Positions 16,526-26,436 of a stretch of 64,000 bases of DNA are shown piece by piece (within the stretch, counting starts at the first letter, position 1; each line of letters starts with the position of its first letter). The stretch spans positions 248,001 to 312,000 of the forward strand of contig OZ251535.1 of NCBI GenBank assembly GCA_965243165.1. Direction: 5' to 3'. The notes beneath the pieces are model-generated. The model saw only the letters and a program-made list of their open reading frames with translations, made no database searches and was not told the DNA's origin. The translations under genes were made by a program, and so were the position numbers. This stretch comes from CATQHD01 sp965243165 (GTDB lineage Bacteria > Actinomycetota > Acidimicrobiia > Spongiisociales > Spongiisociaceae).

Positions 16526-17707
16526 GTGTGGTTGACCGACGCCAGAGTGGTCGATGCGGCCGCCGGAATTATCCAGGACGGGGTGAGCGTGGAGATCTCG
16601 GGAGAGCGGATCGGCGCCGTCCAGAAGCAGCCGGGGGCGGGGGAGCGCATGAGCCTCGGCGGGCGTTACCTCGTTCCGGGGCTGATCTCGGTGCATACCC
16701 ACCTGTCGGTGGTGTACCCGTTCTCGGCCACCGACGAGAACGAGAACCCCGGCCTAACCGTGCTGCGCGCCTACGGGCGGGCGCAGGACGCCCTGCGGGC
16801 GGGGATAACCACCATCCGCTGCGTCCATGAGCTGAACCGGGCGGACCTGCTGCTGGCCGAGGCGGCGCGGGCGGGGTGGGCGGACGTTCCCCGGATCGTG
16901 GGCGCCGGCCGGGCCCTTTCCACGCCGGGCGGCCACGGCGACGGCCACGGCAGCGCCCTCGCCGACGGCCCGGAGGCCTTCCGGGAGGCGGCCCTGGCCG
17001 AGCTGGACGCCGGGTGCCGGCACATCAAGGTGTTCATCACCGGCGGCATCGCCAACCTGGGGGAGACCTTCGACCATCCCGAGATGAGCCGGGCGGAGAT
17101 GGCCGCCGCCGTAGACGCCGCTTCCGAGCGGGGCACCTACGTGGTGGCCCACGCCGCTTCGTCGCAGGCCATCAACTGGGCGCTGGACGCCGGCGTCCGC
17201 TCCTTCGAGCACGCCTACGACCTGGACGAGGAAACCGCCGGGCGGATGGCGGCCGAGGGGGTGTTCCTGACCCCCACCCTGTGCGTGACCCGCTCGCAGG
17301 AGTGGATGCGCTGGAAGGGGTTCGAGGAGTTCCAGATCGATACCTCCCTGCGGGTGGGGCCCATGCACCTGGCCAGCATCCGCCGGGCGGTCGCGGCGGG
17401 GGTGACCATGGTCAACGGAACCGACTATCCGCCGGGCGACCCCATCGACGGAACCTCGGTGGCCGTGCACGAGATGGGGCTGATGGAAGGGGCCGGGCTC
17501 CACCCCCGGCTGGCGCTGGCCGGTGCCACCCACAACGCCGCCCGGCTCTTGGGGATGGAATCCGAGATCGGTACTATCGAGGAAGGCAAGGCCGCCGACC
17601 TGGTGGCCGTCGAGGAAAACCCGCTCATCGACACGGCGGCGATGCGGGGGATCTCCTTCGTGATGCAGGCGGGCCGCGTGGTGCGGGACGATCGGGCGGC
17701 CGCCTGA
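16526..17707 (+). CDS. Metal-dependent amidohydrolase (imidazolonepropionase/prolidase-like)
   Basis: A 393-residue amidohydrolase-superfamily enzyme. Metal-site landmarks: HTHL after the first strand (about residue 58), Lys in HIKVFITGG (candidate carboxylated bridging Lys), His in VAHAASS, His in SFEHAY and Asp in VNGTDYP. The C-terminal LGTIEEGKAADL-type turn (here IGTIEEGKAADL) is typical of the COG1228 group, which hydrolyses cyclic imides, imidazolone or X-Pro type amides. GTG start with GAGGAGGAAG upstream. The neighbouring ring-cleavage and hydantoinase genes suggest hydrolysis of an amide formed during N-heterocycle breakdown. The exact substrate is unknown. Confidence 0.88.
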   Translation: MWLTDARVVDAAAGIIQDGVSVEISGERIGAVQKQPGAGERMSLGGRYLVPGLISVHTHLSVVYPFSATDENENPGLTVLRAYGRAQDALRAGITTIRCVHELNRADLLLAEAARAGWADVPRIVGAGRALSTPGGHGDGHGSALADGPEAFREAALAELDAGCRHIKVFITGGIANLGETFDHPEMSRAEMAAAVDAASERGTYVVAHAASSQAINWALDAGVRSFEHAYDLDEETAGRMAAEGVFLTPTLCVTRSQEWMRWKGFEEFQIDTSLRVGPMHLASIRRAVAAGVTMVNGTDYPPGDPIDGTSVAVHEMGLMEGAGLHPRLALAGATHNAARLLGMESEIGTIEEGKAADLVAVEENPLIDTAAMRGISFVMQAGRVVRDDRAAA

Positions 17708-17732
17708 CCGACGGCCCCTTCTTTCCCGAACG

Positions 17733-19781
17733 ATGGAGAACATGACCGAACGCAAATACCGCATGGCGGTGGACATCGGCGGGACCTTCGTCGACGCCGT
17801 CTCCTACGACGAACAGAGCGGGGAGATCACGGTGAACAAGGCCCCCACCACCCCGGCCGCCCCGGCGGAGGGGGTGATGACCGCCACCCGCGCCGCCGAC
17901 GCCCCCCTGGAGGAAGCCTCCGTGTACATCCACGGCACCACCCTGGGGCTGAACGCCGTCCTCGAGCGCAAGGGGGCGGTGACCGGCATCATCACCAACG
18001 CCGGATTCACGGACATCTTCGAGATCGCCCGCGGGGACCTGCCCCGCCCCTCCATGTACGACTTCCAATACCAGCGGCCGGAGCTGCTGGTGCGCCGCCG
18101 CCATACGGAGGGCGTCCGGGGGCGGATCGACCACCGCGGCAAGGTGGTGGAGGACCTCGACCGCGAGGCGGTGGTCGAAGCCGGGCGGCGCCTCATCGAG
18201 CGGGGGGTGGAGTCGGTTGCGGTCTGCTTCCTCCATTCCTACGCCAACAGCGAACACGAGGAAGCCGCCAAGAGCATCCTGGCCGAAGCCTTCCCGGACC
18301 TCTCGGTATCGGTCTCGGTCGACCTGGTGAGGGAATACCACGAGTACGAACGGACTTCCACCGCGGTCGCCGACGCCTACATCCGTCCGATCCTGGGCCG
18401 GTACCTCGCCGACCTGGAAGACCGGCTCCGCAAGGAAGGCTTCGACGGTTCCTTCCTGATAATGCGCTCGGCGGGCGGGGCGATGACCGCCGAGGTGGCC
18501 CGGGTGTCGCCCCTCCTGACGGTGTTCTCCGGCCCGGCGGGCGGCATCGCCGGCGCCATCAGCCTGGGGAAAGCCACCGGCCGCTCCTCTCTGATCTCCT
18601 TCGACGTGGGAGGGACCAGCCTGGACGCCTGCGTCATCGTGGACGGCGCCCCCACCGAGGTCTACGAAGCGGAGATAGAGAGCCTGCCGATCCGCATCCC
18701 GGTGTTCGACATCCGCACCATCGGAGCCGGCGGGGGGTCCATCGCCTGGATGGACAAAGGCCTGCTGAGGGTGGGGCCGCAGAGCGCGGGCGCCGTCCCC
18801 GGCCCCATCTGCTACGGGCGGGGCAACACCGAACCCACCGTTACCGACGCCTCGCTGTGCCTGGGGTATCTGGCGGCGGACGAGTTCCTGGGGGGGGAGA
18901 TGAGCCTCGACGCCGAGGCGGCGGTGCGGGGGGTGGAGGAAAAACTGGCCCGCCCGCTCGGCATGTCCGCCCAGCTGGCCGCGGCGGCGGTCTTCGACGT
19001 GCTGCTGGCCCGCACCGTGGGCGCCGTCCGGGAGATAACCGTGGAGAGGGGCCTCGACCCCCGAGAGTTCTCGCTGGTGGCCTTCGGAGGGGCCGGCCCC
19101 ATGCTGGCGCCGCTGCTGGCCAGGGAGATGGATCTGCCGGAAGTGGTGGTGCCCGCCGCCCCGGCGGTGTTCTCCGCCTGGGGGATGCTGATGTCGGACC
19201 TGGAGTACGACCTGGGCCAGACGGTTCTCACCATGCTGGACGCCGCCGCCCTGGCCCGGATGGAAGGGATGTTCGCCGGCCTGGAAGCCGAGGCAGACCG
19301 GGTGCTGGCCGCCCAGTCGGTTCCGCCGGAGAACAGGGTGCTGCTGCGGCGGCTGGACCTTCGTTACAACGGCCAGGAGCACACGCTCTCGATCGATCTG
19401 GCAGAGGACGACGACGAACACTCGATGGCCGCCAAGTTCCACCGCCGCCACCATGAACGCTACGGGCACAACCTGGTGGAGCAGGTCCAGATCCTCAACG
19501 TCCGGGTAAGGGCGGTCGGGCGCCTGGACAAACCGGCCGGCCGCCCCGGCGGCGCCCGCTCCGCGGCGGGCGGCGGAACCGAGAGCCGCGTCGGCGAGCG
19601 TTACGGCTTCGACTTCGCGGCCCGGGAACGCCGCCTGTTCCCCGTATACGAACGCAGCCTGCTCCGGCCGGAAGTCGAGATCGAGGGCCCCGCCGTCATC
19701 CGCGAGCCCACGTCGGTAACCATCGTCCACGGAGATCAGAGGGCGGTTCCCGACCGTCTGGGAAACCTGGTGGTGAGATGA
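17733..19781 (+). CDS. hyuA: Hydantoinase/oxoprolinase subunit A (HyuA-like)
   Basis: A 682-residue ATP-dependent hydantoinase A / 5-oxoprolinase-type subunit. Landmarks: MAVDIGGTFVDAVSYD phosphate-binding loop, HGTTLGLNAVLERKGA, REYHEYERTSTAVADAY, MRSAGGAMT, GPAGGIAGA, SFDVGGTSLDACV, GAGGGSIAW and AFGGAGPM. HyuA binds ATP and phosphorylates a ring amide of hydantoins, 5-oxoproline or similar lactams; HyuB performs the ring opening. The length agrees with N-methylhydantoinase A (about 680-700). The stop overlaps the start of the B subunit by four bases (ATGA), as is usual for the pair. Confidence 0.92.
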   Translation: MENMTERKYRMAVDIGGTFVDAVSYDEQSGEITVNKAPTTPAAPAEGVMTATRAADAPLEEASVYIHGTTLGLNAVLERKGAVTGIITNAGFTDIFEIARGDLPRPSMYDFQYQRPELLVRRRHTEGVRGRIDHRGKVVEDLDREAVVEAGRRLIERGVESVAVCFLHSYANSEHEEAAKSILAEAFPDLSVSVSVDLVREYHEYERTSTAVADAYIRPILGRYLADLEDRLRKEGFDGSFLIMRSAGGAMTAEVARVSPLLTVFSGPAGGIAGAISLGKATGRSSLISFDVGGTSLDACVIVDGAPTEVYEAEIESLPIRIPVFDIRTIGAGGGSIAWMDKGLLRVGPQSAGAVPGPICYGRGNTEPTVTDASLCLGYLAADEFLGGEMSLDAEAAVRGVEEKLARPLGMSAQLAAAAVFDVLLARTVGAVREITVERGLDPREFSLVAFGGAGPMLAPLLAREMDLPEVVVPAAPAVFSAWGMLMSDLEYDLGQTVLTMLDAAALARMEGMFAGLEAEADRVLAAQSVPPENRVLLRRLDLRYNGQEHTLSIDLAEDDDEHSMAAKFHRRHHERYGHNLVEQVQILNVRVRAVGRLDKPAGRPGGARSAAGGGTESRVGERYGFDFAARERRLFPVYERSLLRPEVEIEGPAVIREPTSVTIVHGDQRAVPDRLGNLVVR

Positions 19782-21534
19782 GCAGAACCGGCCCCCCCGC
19801 TTTGGACGGCGCCACCGTGGAGGTGATCCGCCACTACCTCAACTCCACCGCCGAGCAGATGCGCCGCACCCTGGTGAGAACCGCCTTCAATCCGGTGATC
19901 TACGAGGTGCTCGACTTCGGCATCTCCATGTACGACCGGGACCGGCGGCTGATCTCCGAATCGTCGGGCGTGCTCTCGTTCTTAGGAGCCAACGACTACG
20001 CCATCCACAAGGGCGTGGAGAAGGTGGGCGCGGAAAACCTCCATGAGGGGGATGTGGTGATGATCAACTACCCCTATTGGAGCGGCGCCCACGTCTCCGA
20101 CGCCATGCTGTTCGCACCGGTGTTCTGCGAAGGAAGCGCCCTCCCCGACGCCTATCTGGCGGTGCGCGCCCACTGGATGGACCTGGGCGCCAAGGACCCC
20201 GGCTACGTGCTCGATTCCACCTCCATGCACCAGGAAGGGCTGATCATGCCCGGCATAAAGCTGATCCGCCGGGGGGAACCGGACAACCAGATCCTGGACA
20301 TCCTGCGCTGCAACTCCCGGATGCCCGACACCATCATCGGGGACTTCAACGCCCAGGTCTCCGCCATCCGGGTGGGGGAGCGCCGGCTCCATCAGATCTG
20401 GGAGAAGTTCGGCCTGGCCGAGGTGGACGCCGCCGTCGACCGGATCATCGACCACGGCGCCCAGACCGCTGCCGAGGCGGTGAGCGCCATGCCCGACGGG
20501 CAATGGTCGGCCTTCGACTGGCTGGACGACGACGGCATCTCTCACGACCTGATCAGGATGGCGGTTACCGTCACCATCGAAGGGGACCGTTTCACGGTCG
20601 ACTATGGGGACTCCGACGGGGCGGTGCCGGGGCCGGTGAACGTGCCCTTCGGGAAGACCGCGAGCCTGGCCAAGACCGTCTTCAAGTCCCTCACCACCCC
20701 CAATACCCCGGCCAACCACGGCCACTACCGGCCGCTCACCGTGACTTGTCCGCCCGGGAACCTCTTCCATGCGGTCTATCCGGCCGCCACCTTCACCCTC
20801 TGGACCGGAATGGCGGCCTTCGAGCTGATCCACAAGGCCCTGGCCCAAGGCATGGATCAGATCGCCGCTTCCTCCGGCTCCGACGAACCGGGCTTCATGG
20901 CGGTCGGAACCCATCCCGACACCGGCGAGATGTACGCGGTGAGCAACAACGAAGGAATCGGCTGGGGGGCGACTCCCCATCACGACGGCGCCACCGCCCT
21001 GCAGCATCTTTCCACCACCGCGGTCCGCAATTCCTCGATCGAGGTGCTGGAGCACAACCCCCCATCTTCCACGAGCGGCTGGAGCTGCGCCAAGACTCGG
21101 GCGGGGCGGGCAGATGGCGGGGGGGGTTGGGAATCCGCCGGGAGGTGAAGTTCCTGGCCGAAGGGGAGCTGCTGTCGATGAAGAAGAAGACCAAGACCAA
21201 GCCCTGGGCGCTGCGGGGGGGCCATGAACCGGAGACCAACGCCATGATCGTGCGGCCCGGCACCGACCAGGCCCACCGGGCGAGGATGGAGAGGTTCACC
21301 ATGCAGCCCGGCGACCGGTTCCGCAACCTGTCGGCGGGCGGAGGAGGATGGGGCGTCCCCCTCGACCGGCCGATCGAGCTGGTGCGCCGAGACGTATTGG
21401 ACGGGTACGTCTCCCGGGCCCAGGCCGCAGAGGTGTACGGGGTAGAAGTGGAAGCGGACGGAACGGCCTCGCCCGCCGGGGCGCGCCTGGCCCGCCCCTC
21501 CAGAGCCGCCGAGAAAACCGAAGGAGGAACATGA
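19778..21534 (+). CDS. hyuB: Hydantoinase/oxoprolinase subunit B (HyuB-like), frameshifted
   Basis: HyuB family, expected at about 520-600 residues. The start frame gives recognisable HyuB (EQMRRTLVRTAFNPVIYE, GDVVMINYPYWSGAH, VPFGKTASLAKTVFK) to residue about 427, then runs to a stop at 21148 in unrelated sequence. Family sequence resumes in the +1 frame (FHERLELRQDSGGAGRWRGG, then FLAEGELLSMKKK, then the C-terminal LSAGGGGWG) and ends at 21534. The switch falls at a run of six C at 21057-21062. One added or two lost bases restore a protein of about 585 residues. This is a homopolymer sequencing error, a genuine inactivating mutation or, less likely, slippage. Confidence 0.85.
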
Positions 21535-22286
21535 TGCGCCTCGCAGGCAAGGCCGCATTGGTCACCGGCTCGTCCCGGTCGATAGGACGGGCGCTGGCGG
21601 TCGGGTTCGCCCGCGAGGGCGCCGACGTGGCGGTCAACTACCGATCCGACGAAGGGGCCGCCCGCGAGGTTGCGGCCGAGATCGAGGGGATGGGGCGCCG
21701 GGCGGCCGTCATCGGCGCCGACACCTCCTCTGGGCGCGACGCCGACCGGTTGGTGAAGGCCGCGGCCGACCAGCTCGGCCGGCTCGACATCCTGGTCAAC
21801 AACGCCGCCGTCCTCAAACGGACCCCCTTCCTCGAGATCGAGGAGGAAGAGTGGGACGAGATAATGGCGGTGAACCTCAAAGGGTATTTCCTCTGCGCCC
21901 AGGCCGCCGCCCGGATCATGGTCGAACAGGGCTCGGGCGTCATCATCAACATGTCGTCGGCGTCGGAGCAGCTGGCCGGCATCAACCTCACCCACTACTG
22001 CTGCGCCAAGGGCGGAGTGCGCATGCTCACCCGCCAGCTGGCCCTGGAGCTGGCCCCCTACGGCATCCGGGCCAACGGCATCGCCCCCGGCCTGATCGAA
22101 ACCGACCTCAACCGGGCGGACCTGGCCGACCCCGCCTTCCGGGAGTACCGCCTTTCGATGATCCCGCTGGGGGTGATCGGAACGCCCGAAGACGCGGTGG
22201 GGGCCGCCGTCTTCCTGGCTTCGGACGAATCCCGGCTGGCCACCGGGACCACCGTGTTCATCGACGCGGGGCAGACCATCGCCTGA
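21531..22286 (+). CDS. Short-chain dehydrogenase/reductase
   Basis: A 251-residue classical SDR. The nucleotide-binding motif is TGSSRSIGRA, where the central Gly of TGxxxGxG is Ser; NNAA follows the fourth strand; the catalytic Ser lies in NMSSAS and the Tyr-x-x-x-Lys in YCCAK. PGLIETDLNRADL forms the substrate loop. ATG 21531 overlaps the TGA of hyuB (ATGA), with AAGGAGG directly upstream, so it belongs to the same operon. It probably oxidises an alcohol intermediate of the ring-degradation route; substrate and cofactor preference are not visible. Confidence 0.9.
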   Translation: MMRLAGKAALVTGSSRSIGRALAVGFAREGADVAVNYRSDEGAAREVAAEIEGMGRRAAVIGADTSSGRDADRLVKAAADQLGRLDILVNNAAVLKRTPFLEIEEEEWDEIMAVNLKGYFLCAQAAARIMVEQGSGVIINMSSASEQLAGINLTHYCCAKGGVRMLTRQLALELAPYGIRANGIAPGLIETDLNRADLADPAFREYRLSMIPLGVIGTPEDAVGAAVFLASDESRLATGTTVFIDAGQTIA

Positions 22287-22299
22287 CCCGCAGGGCGGC

Positions 22300-23550
22300 T
22301 CACCGCCCGGCCCGGCCCTCCAGGTCCTTTACGACCGCCCCGCCCTTGATGACCATGACCACCTTCTCCGGTTGGGCCAGCACCTCGATCTGCTCGAGGG
22401 GGTTGCCGTCCACCAGGATCAGGTCGGCGTCCTTGCCCGGTTCTACCGTTCCGATCCGATGGCTGAGGCGGAACAGCTCGGCGTTGGTCCGGGTGGCGGA
22501 CAGGATCGCGGCGTGGTTGCCCATGTAACCCGCCTTCAGGACGATCTCCCGGCCGCGGCGGTCCTGCACCGGGCCCACGATGTCGGATCCGGAACCGATC
22601 TTGAGGCCGGCGGCCAGCATCTGCTCGATGCTGGCGGGTTTCTCCTTCTCCACCGCCCGGAGTTTTTCGATCTGCATGGGGGTCAGGCCGGCCCCTGCGG
22701 GGTCGTCGAGGAGCTCGGCCATGACCATCAGGGTGACCACTGCGAAGGCGCCCTGGCCGGCGATCATTCGGGCGGTCGGCTCGTCCAGGATGGTGGCGTG
22801 CTCGATGGACCGCACCCCGGCGGACAGGGCGTTCTGTATGGCCTCCGAGGTGTGGCAGTGGGCCAAGACGTAGGTGTGCCAGCTCCGGGCGACCTCCACC
22901 GCCGCCGCCAGCTCCTCCCGGCCGAACTGCACGCTGTCGAACGGGTCGGTGGGTGACAGCACCCCGCCCGAGGCGAACACCTTGATCTGGGTGGCGCCGC
23001 GCCTCAACTGTTCCCGGGCCGCCCGCCTCACCTGATCCGCGCCGTCGACCACCTCGGGGCGGGCTATCAGGCCGGGGATGCTGGGGCCGCGGTGGACCGC
23101 CTCGTGATGGGCCCGCAGGTCGCCGTGGCCGCCGGTCTGGGAGAGCACCGACCCGGAGGGCAGGATGTTGGGGCCGGCTATCCGGCCCGCCGCGGCGGCG
23201 CGGGCGTACTCCGGCTCCAGCCCCCCGGCGTCCCGCACGGTGGTGAAGCCCTCCATCAGCGTGCGCTCTATCACGTCCTTCACCGCCAAGACATGGGTGA
23301 TGTACGGATCGTCGCCGTGGCCGCCCCCGGCGCTCACCAGCGCCATATGCACGTGGGCGTCGGTGAGGCCCGGCATGACCACCGCCCCGCCGCCGTCGAC
23401 AGAGGGCAGGGCCGACGCCCGCCCCTCCGGCGCCACCCGCGAGATCTTCCCGTTCTCCACCGCCACGTCGACCCCCTCGCGGGGGTCCGCCCCCGTACAG
23501 TCCAGCAGGACGGCCCCGCGGATGATGAAACTGCCTGCGTCCATGTTCAT
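22300..23550 (-). CDS. Metal-dependent amidohydrolase (COG1228 type)
   Basis: A 416-residue amidohydrolase with complete metal-site motifs: DAHVHMAL (about 66), Lys in TQIKVFASGG, His-x-His in LAHCHTSE, SIEHATIL and the Asp of GSGSDIVG. GTVEPGKDADLILVDG is the family's C-terminal signature. The nearest known activities are imidazolonepropionase, Xaa-Pro dipeptidase (PepQ-like M38) and related amide hydrolases. It shares only family-level similarity with the 16526-17707 enzyme. It is convergent with the SDR gene, 13 bp from its stop. ATG 23550 is used; ATG 23544 is equally possible from the position of the weak GGAG. Confidence 0.88.
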   Translation of the reverse strand: MNMDAGSFIIRGAVLLDCTGADPREGVDVAVENGKISRVAPEGRASALPSVDGGGAVVMPGLTDAHVHMALVSAGGGHGDDPYITHVLAVKDVIERTLMEGFTTVRDAGGLEPEYARAAAAGRIAGPNILPSGSVLSQTGGHGDLRAHHEAVHRGPSIPGLIARPEVVDGADQVRRAAREQLRRGATQIKVFASGGVLSPTDPFDSVQFGREELAAAVEVARSWHTYVLAHCHTSEAIQNALSAGVRSIEHATILDEPTARMIAGQGAFAVVTLMVMAELLDDPAGAGLTPMQIEKLRAVEKEKPASIEQMLAAGLKIGSGSDIVGPVQDRRGREIVLKAGYMGNHAAILSATRTNAELFRLSHRIGTVEPGKDADLILVDGNPLEQIEVLAQPEKVVMVIKGGAVVKDLEGRAGR

Positions 23551-23690
23551 GTGCTCCTGACTCGTACCCCCGGCCGCTCCGCCCGAGATGCGGCGGAAAT
23601 CTTGCGCGCCCCGCTCCCCTCCGCCGGCCGCCGGAAGTATACTTTCTCCCCCAGCCCATCGAGGGGGCGTTGCCTGTCGGGAGGCCTGCT

Positions 23691-24785
23691 TTGGCGCTCA
23701 GATTCGGTTTGATCGGAACGGGCAACGCCGCCCGCCTGTTCGCCGGCGCCTTCGCCGAACCTATCGACGGCGCCCGCCTGACGGCGGTTTGTTCGCGGTC
23801 TGCGGCCCGCGCCGAGTCCTTCGCCGCCGAATGGGGCGTAGAGCGCCGGTTCACCGACTGGCGGAGGCTGGCGGAGTCCGAAGACATCGATGCGGTGTGT
23901 CTGGCCACCCCGACCGGCGCCCACGCCGAGGCGGCCGCCGCCGCCGCCCGGGCGGGCAAGCACGTGCTGACCGAGAAACCCATCGCCGCCTCCTTGGAGC
24001 AGGCGGACGAGATGATCGAGGCGTGCCGGAGGGCGTCGGTGCAGCTGGGGGTGATCTTCATGTACCGGTTCATGGACACCGCCCTCCATCTGAAGGCCGC
24101 TGTCGACCGCGGGTTGATCGGCCGGCCGCTCCTGGCCGAATGCTGGGGCCACTTCTACCGGGACCGCGCCTACTACGACTCCAGCTCCTGGAGGGGGTCC
24201 TGGGAGGGAGAGGGGGGCGGCTCCCTGATGACCCAGACCAGCCACACCCTCGACCTGATGATCTGGATCCTGGGGGAGGTGGAGAGGGCGGCCGGATTCT
24301 GGACCACCACCCCCCTCCACGACATCGAGGTGGACGACCTGGCCCTCGGCGCCCTCCGGTTCCGCAGCGGCGCCCTTGCTTCGGTGGTCAGCTCCACCGT
24401 TACCCAACCTGCGCTCGACCGCGGCCTCACCATCTACGGAGAGAAGGGAACGGTCGGACTGCGGGGAGACCGGCTGGCGCCGTGGGAGGTTCCGGGCGGA
24501 CCCGACGAGGCGACCCGCCGCCTCATGGAGCAGCCGCCCGAAGACCGGGGCAGCACCGCCGCCGGCCCCGGCTACGCCGACCCCACCCTCCACCGCCGCC
24601 AGATCGCCGATTTCGCCGCCGCCGCCGCCCAAGGCCGGGCGCCCCTCGTGGACGGACATGAGGGGAGGCGCACCCTCGAGGTCATGACCGCCCTCTACCG
24701 CTCCTCCGACCGGGCCGAGGTGGTGGAGCTGCCCCCGGCCCCGGCGAAGCCCGGACAGGAAGACCCGGCCGTCCGGTTATCCTGA
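23691..24785 (+). CDS. Gfo/Idh/MocA-family oxidoreductase
   Basis: A 364-residue NAD(P)-dependent oxidoreductase: Rossmann motif FGLIGTGNAARLFAGAF at the N-terminus, VCLATPTGAHAEAA, the EKPIA motif whose Lys is catalytic (HVLTEKPIAAS), and C-terminal YGEKGTVGL sheet domain. These enzymes oxidise or reduce sugars, inositols or bile-pigment-like rings. TTG 23691 is preferred over TTG 23670 because GGGAGG sits seven bases upstream. Transcription diverges from the amidohydrolase at 23550 across about 140 bp. The substrate is not predictable. Confidence 0.88.
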   Translation: MALRFGLIGTGNAARLFAGAFAEPIDGARLTAVCSRSAARAESFAAEWGVERRFTDWRRLAESEDIDAVCLATPTGAHAEAAAAAARAGKHVLTEKPIAASLEQADEMIEACRRASVQLGVIFMYRFMDTALHLKAAVDRGLIGRPLLAECWGHFYRDRAYYDSSSWRGSWEGEGGGSLMTQTSHTLDLMIWILGEVERAAGFWTTTPLHDIEVDDLALGALRFRSGALASVVSSTVTQPALDRGLTIYGEKGTVGLRGDRLAPWEVPGGPDEATRRLMEQPPEDRGSTAAGPGYADPTLHRRQIADFAAAAAQGRAPLVDGHEGRRTLEVMTALYRSSDRAEVVELPPAPAKPGQEDPAVRLS

Positions 24786-24817
24786 CCCCTCGTTGACTTC
24801 GAGATCGAGAGAGGACG

Positions 24818-26374
24818 ATGGCCATCAAAGTTACATATTCGACCAAGGCGGCAGACGCCGAGGCCCTGAACGCCGCCTACGAAGAAGCGGTCGAGGCGGC
24901 GCGGGGGAAGCTGGGGCAGACCCACCCGCTGTTCGTCAACGGTGAGGAGCGCTTCACCGAGGAGGTCTACGAGGAACGGTCGCCCGTCGACCGGGACATA
25001 GTGGTGGGCCGCTACTCCCAGGCCGGCCCCGCCGATGTGGACGATGCGGTGTCGGCGGCGAAGGCCTTCCAGCCGGAGTGGGCGGAGGTGGACTGGCGGG
25101 AACGGGTGCGCCTGCTGAAGGGGGTGGGGGACTTGCTGGAAGAACGGCACTTCGAGCTGGCGGCGCTCCTCGCCTTCGAGGTGGGCAAGCCTCGGCTGGA
25201 AGCTCTGGCGGATGTGGCCGAGACCATCGAGTTCTGCCGTTACCACCCCTCGCAGATGGAGGCCAACGACGGTTACGTCCGGCGCCTCGACCAGCTCTCC
25301 CCGGCGGAGCACAACGTCTCGATCATGCGCCCGCACGGGGTGTGGGGCGTGATATCCCCCTTCAACTTTCCGTTCGCGCTGGTGACCGGCCCGGTGGTGG
25401 CCGCCTTGGTAACCGGCAACACGGTGGTGCTGAAACCCTCCAACACCGGCGCTCTGGGCGCGGTCGAGCTCTACCGCATCATGCGCGAGGCGGGGATTCC
25501 CTCCGGCGCGCTGCATGTGGTCTCGGGGTCCGGCGCCGCCGCCGGCGACGCCCTGGTCCGCCACCCCGGCGTGGCCGGGTTCACCTTCACCGGTTCCTAC
25601 GAGGTGGGCATGAGCATCTTCAAGAGCTTCTCCACCGTGGTTCCGAAGCCGGTCATAGCCGAGATGGGCGGCAAGAATCCGACCATCGTCACCGCCAGCG
25701 CCGACCTCGACCAAGCCGTCGAAGGGGTGCTGCGGGCCGCCTTCAGCTTCCAGGGCCAGAAGTGCTCGGCCACCTCCCGCGTCTACGTGGAGCGGCCGGT
25801 GTACGAGGACTTCCTGGGCCGGCTGGCGGACAAGACCGATGAGCTGGCCGTGGGCGACCCCTTCGACCCCGACACCTTCGTGGGGCCGGTGATCGACCGT
25901 CAAGCGGTGGACCGCTTCCGGGAGTCGGTGGCCGAGGTCGAGCAGTCGGGCGGCGCCGTCCGCTCCGGAGGGCGGGTGCGCGAGGAAGGCGACCTGGCCC
26001 GGGGCAATTTCGTGGAGCCGACGGTGGCCACCGCTCCGATGGACTCGTGGGTGTGGTCGCGGGAGCTGTTCATGCCCTTCGTGGTGGTGGGGCCGGTCGA
26101 CTCCCTCGACGAGGCCATCGACCGGGCCAACGACACGGAGTTCGGGCTGGCCGCGGGCATCTTCGCCGGAGATCAGGAGGAGCTGGACCGCTTCTTCGAC
26201 CGGATCGAGGCGGGCGCCACCTACGCCAACCGGGCGGCCGGGTCGACCACCGGCGCCTGGCCGGGCATCCAGAGCTTCGGCGGATGGAAGGGGTCGGGGA
26301 CCACCGGCACCGGTTTCAGCCCCTGGTACGTCCGCCAGTACCTGCGCGAGCAGAGCCGGACCGTGGTGGTGTAA
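24818..26374 (+). CDS. Aldehyde dehydrogenase, 1-pyrroline-5-carboxylate dehydrogenase type
   Basis: A 518-residue ALDH. The catalytic Cys lies in FQGQKCSATSR and the general-base Glu in IAEMGGKNPT. Cofactor-binding NFPFALVTGP and FTGSYEVG are present. The C-terminal NRAAGSTTGAWPG, FGGWKGSGTTGTG and LREQSRTVVV blocks are characteristic of the P5C dehydrogenase (RocA/PruA) branch, which oxidises glutamate-5-semialdehyde to glutamate in proline breakdown. It is followed by a proline-racemase-family gene, which supports proline or hydroxyproline catabolism. No proline dehydrogenase is present in the window. Confidence 0.88.
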   Translation: MAIKVTYSTKAADAEALNAAYEEAVEAARGKLGQTHPLFVNGEERFTEEVYEERSPVDRDIVVGRYSQAGPADVDDAVSAAKAFQPEWAEVDWRERVRLLKGVGDLLEERHFELAALLAFEVGKPRLEALADVAETIEFCRYHPSQMEANDGYVRRLDQLSPAEHNVSIMRPHGVWGVISPFNFPFALVTGPVVAALVTGNTVVLKPSNTGALGAVELYRIMREAGIPSGALHVVSGSGAAAGDALVRHPGVAGFTFTGSYEVGMSIFKSFSTVVPKPVIAEMGGKNPTIVTASADLDQAVEGVLRAAFSFQGQKCSATSRVYVERPVYEDFLGRLADKTDELAVGDPFDPDTFVGPVIDRQAVDRFRESVAEVEQSGGAVRSGGRVREEGDLARGNFVEPTVATAPMDSWVWSRELFMPFVVVGPVDSLDEAIDRANDTEFGLAAGIFAGDQEELDRFFDRIEAGATYANRAAGSTTGAWPGIQSFGGWKGSGTTGTGFSPWYVRQYLREQSRTVVV

Positions 26375-26436
26375 CGAGAGGCCGGACTCGGCAGCCGGAA
26401 ACCGGTGCGGTTGCCTGGCGGGGCTGACGGCTTCTC

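Noticed and set aside
21050..21148. Programmed frameshift in hydantoinase B
   Set aside because: No slippery heptamer with a downstream structure or known precedent in this family; an error or mutation in the C-run is simpler.
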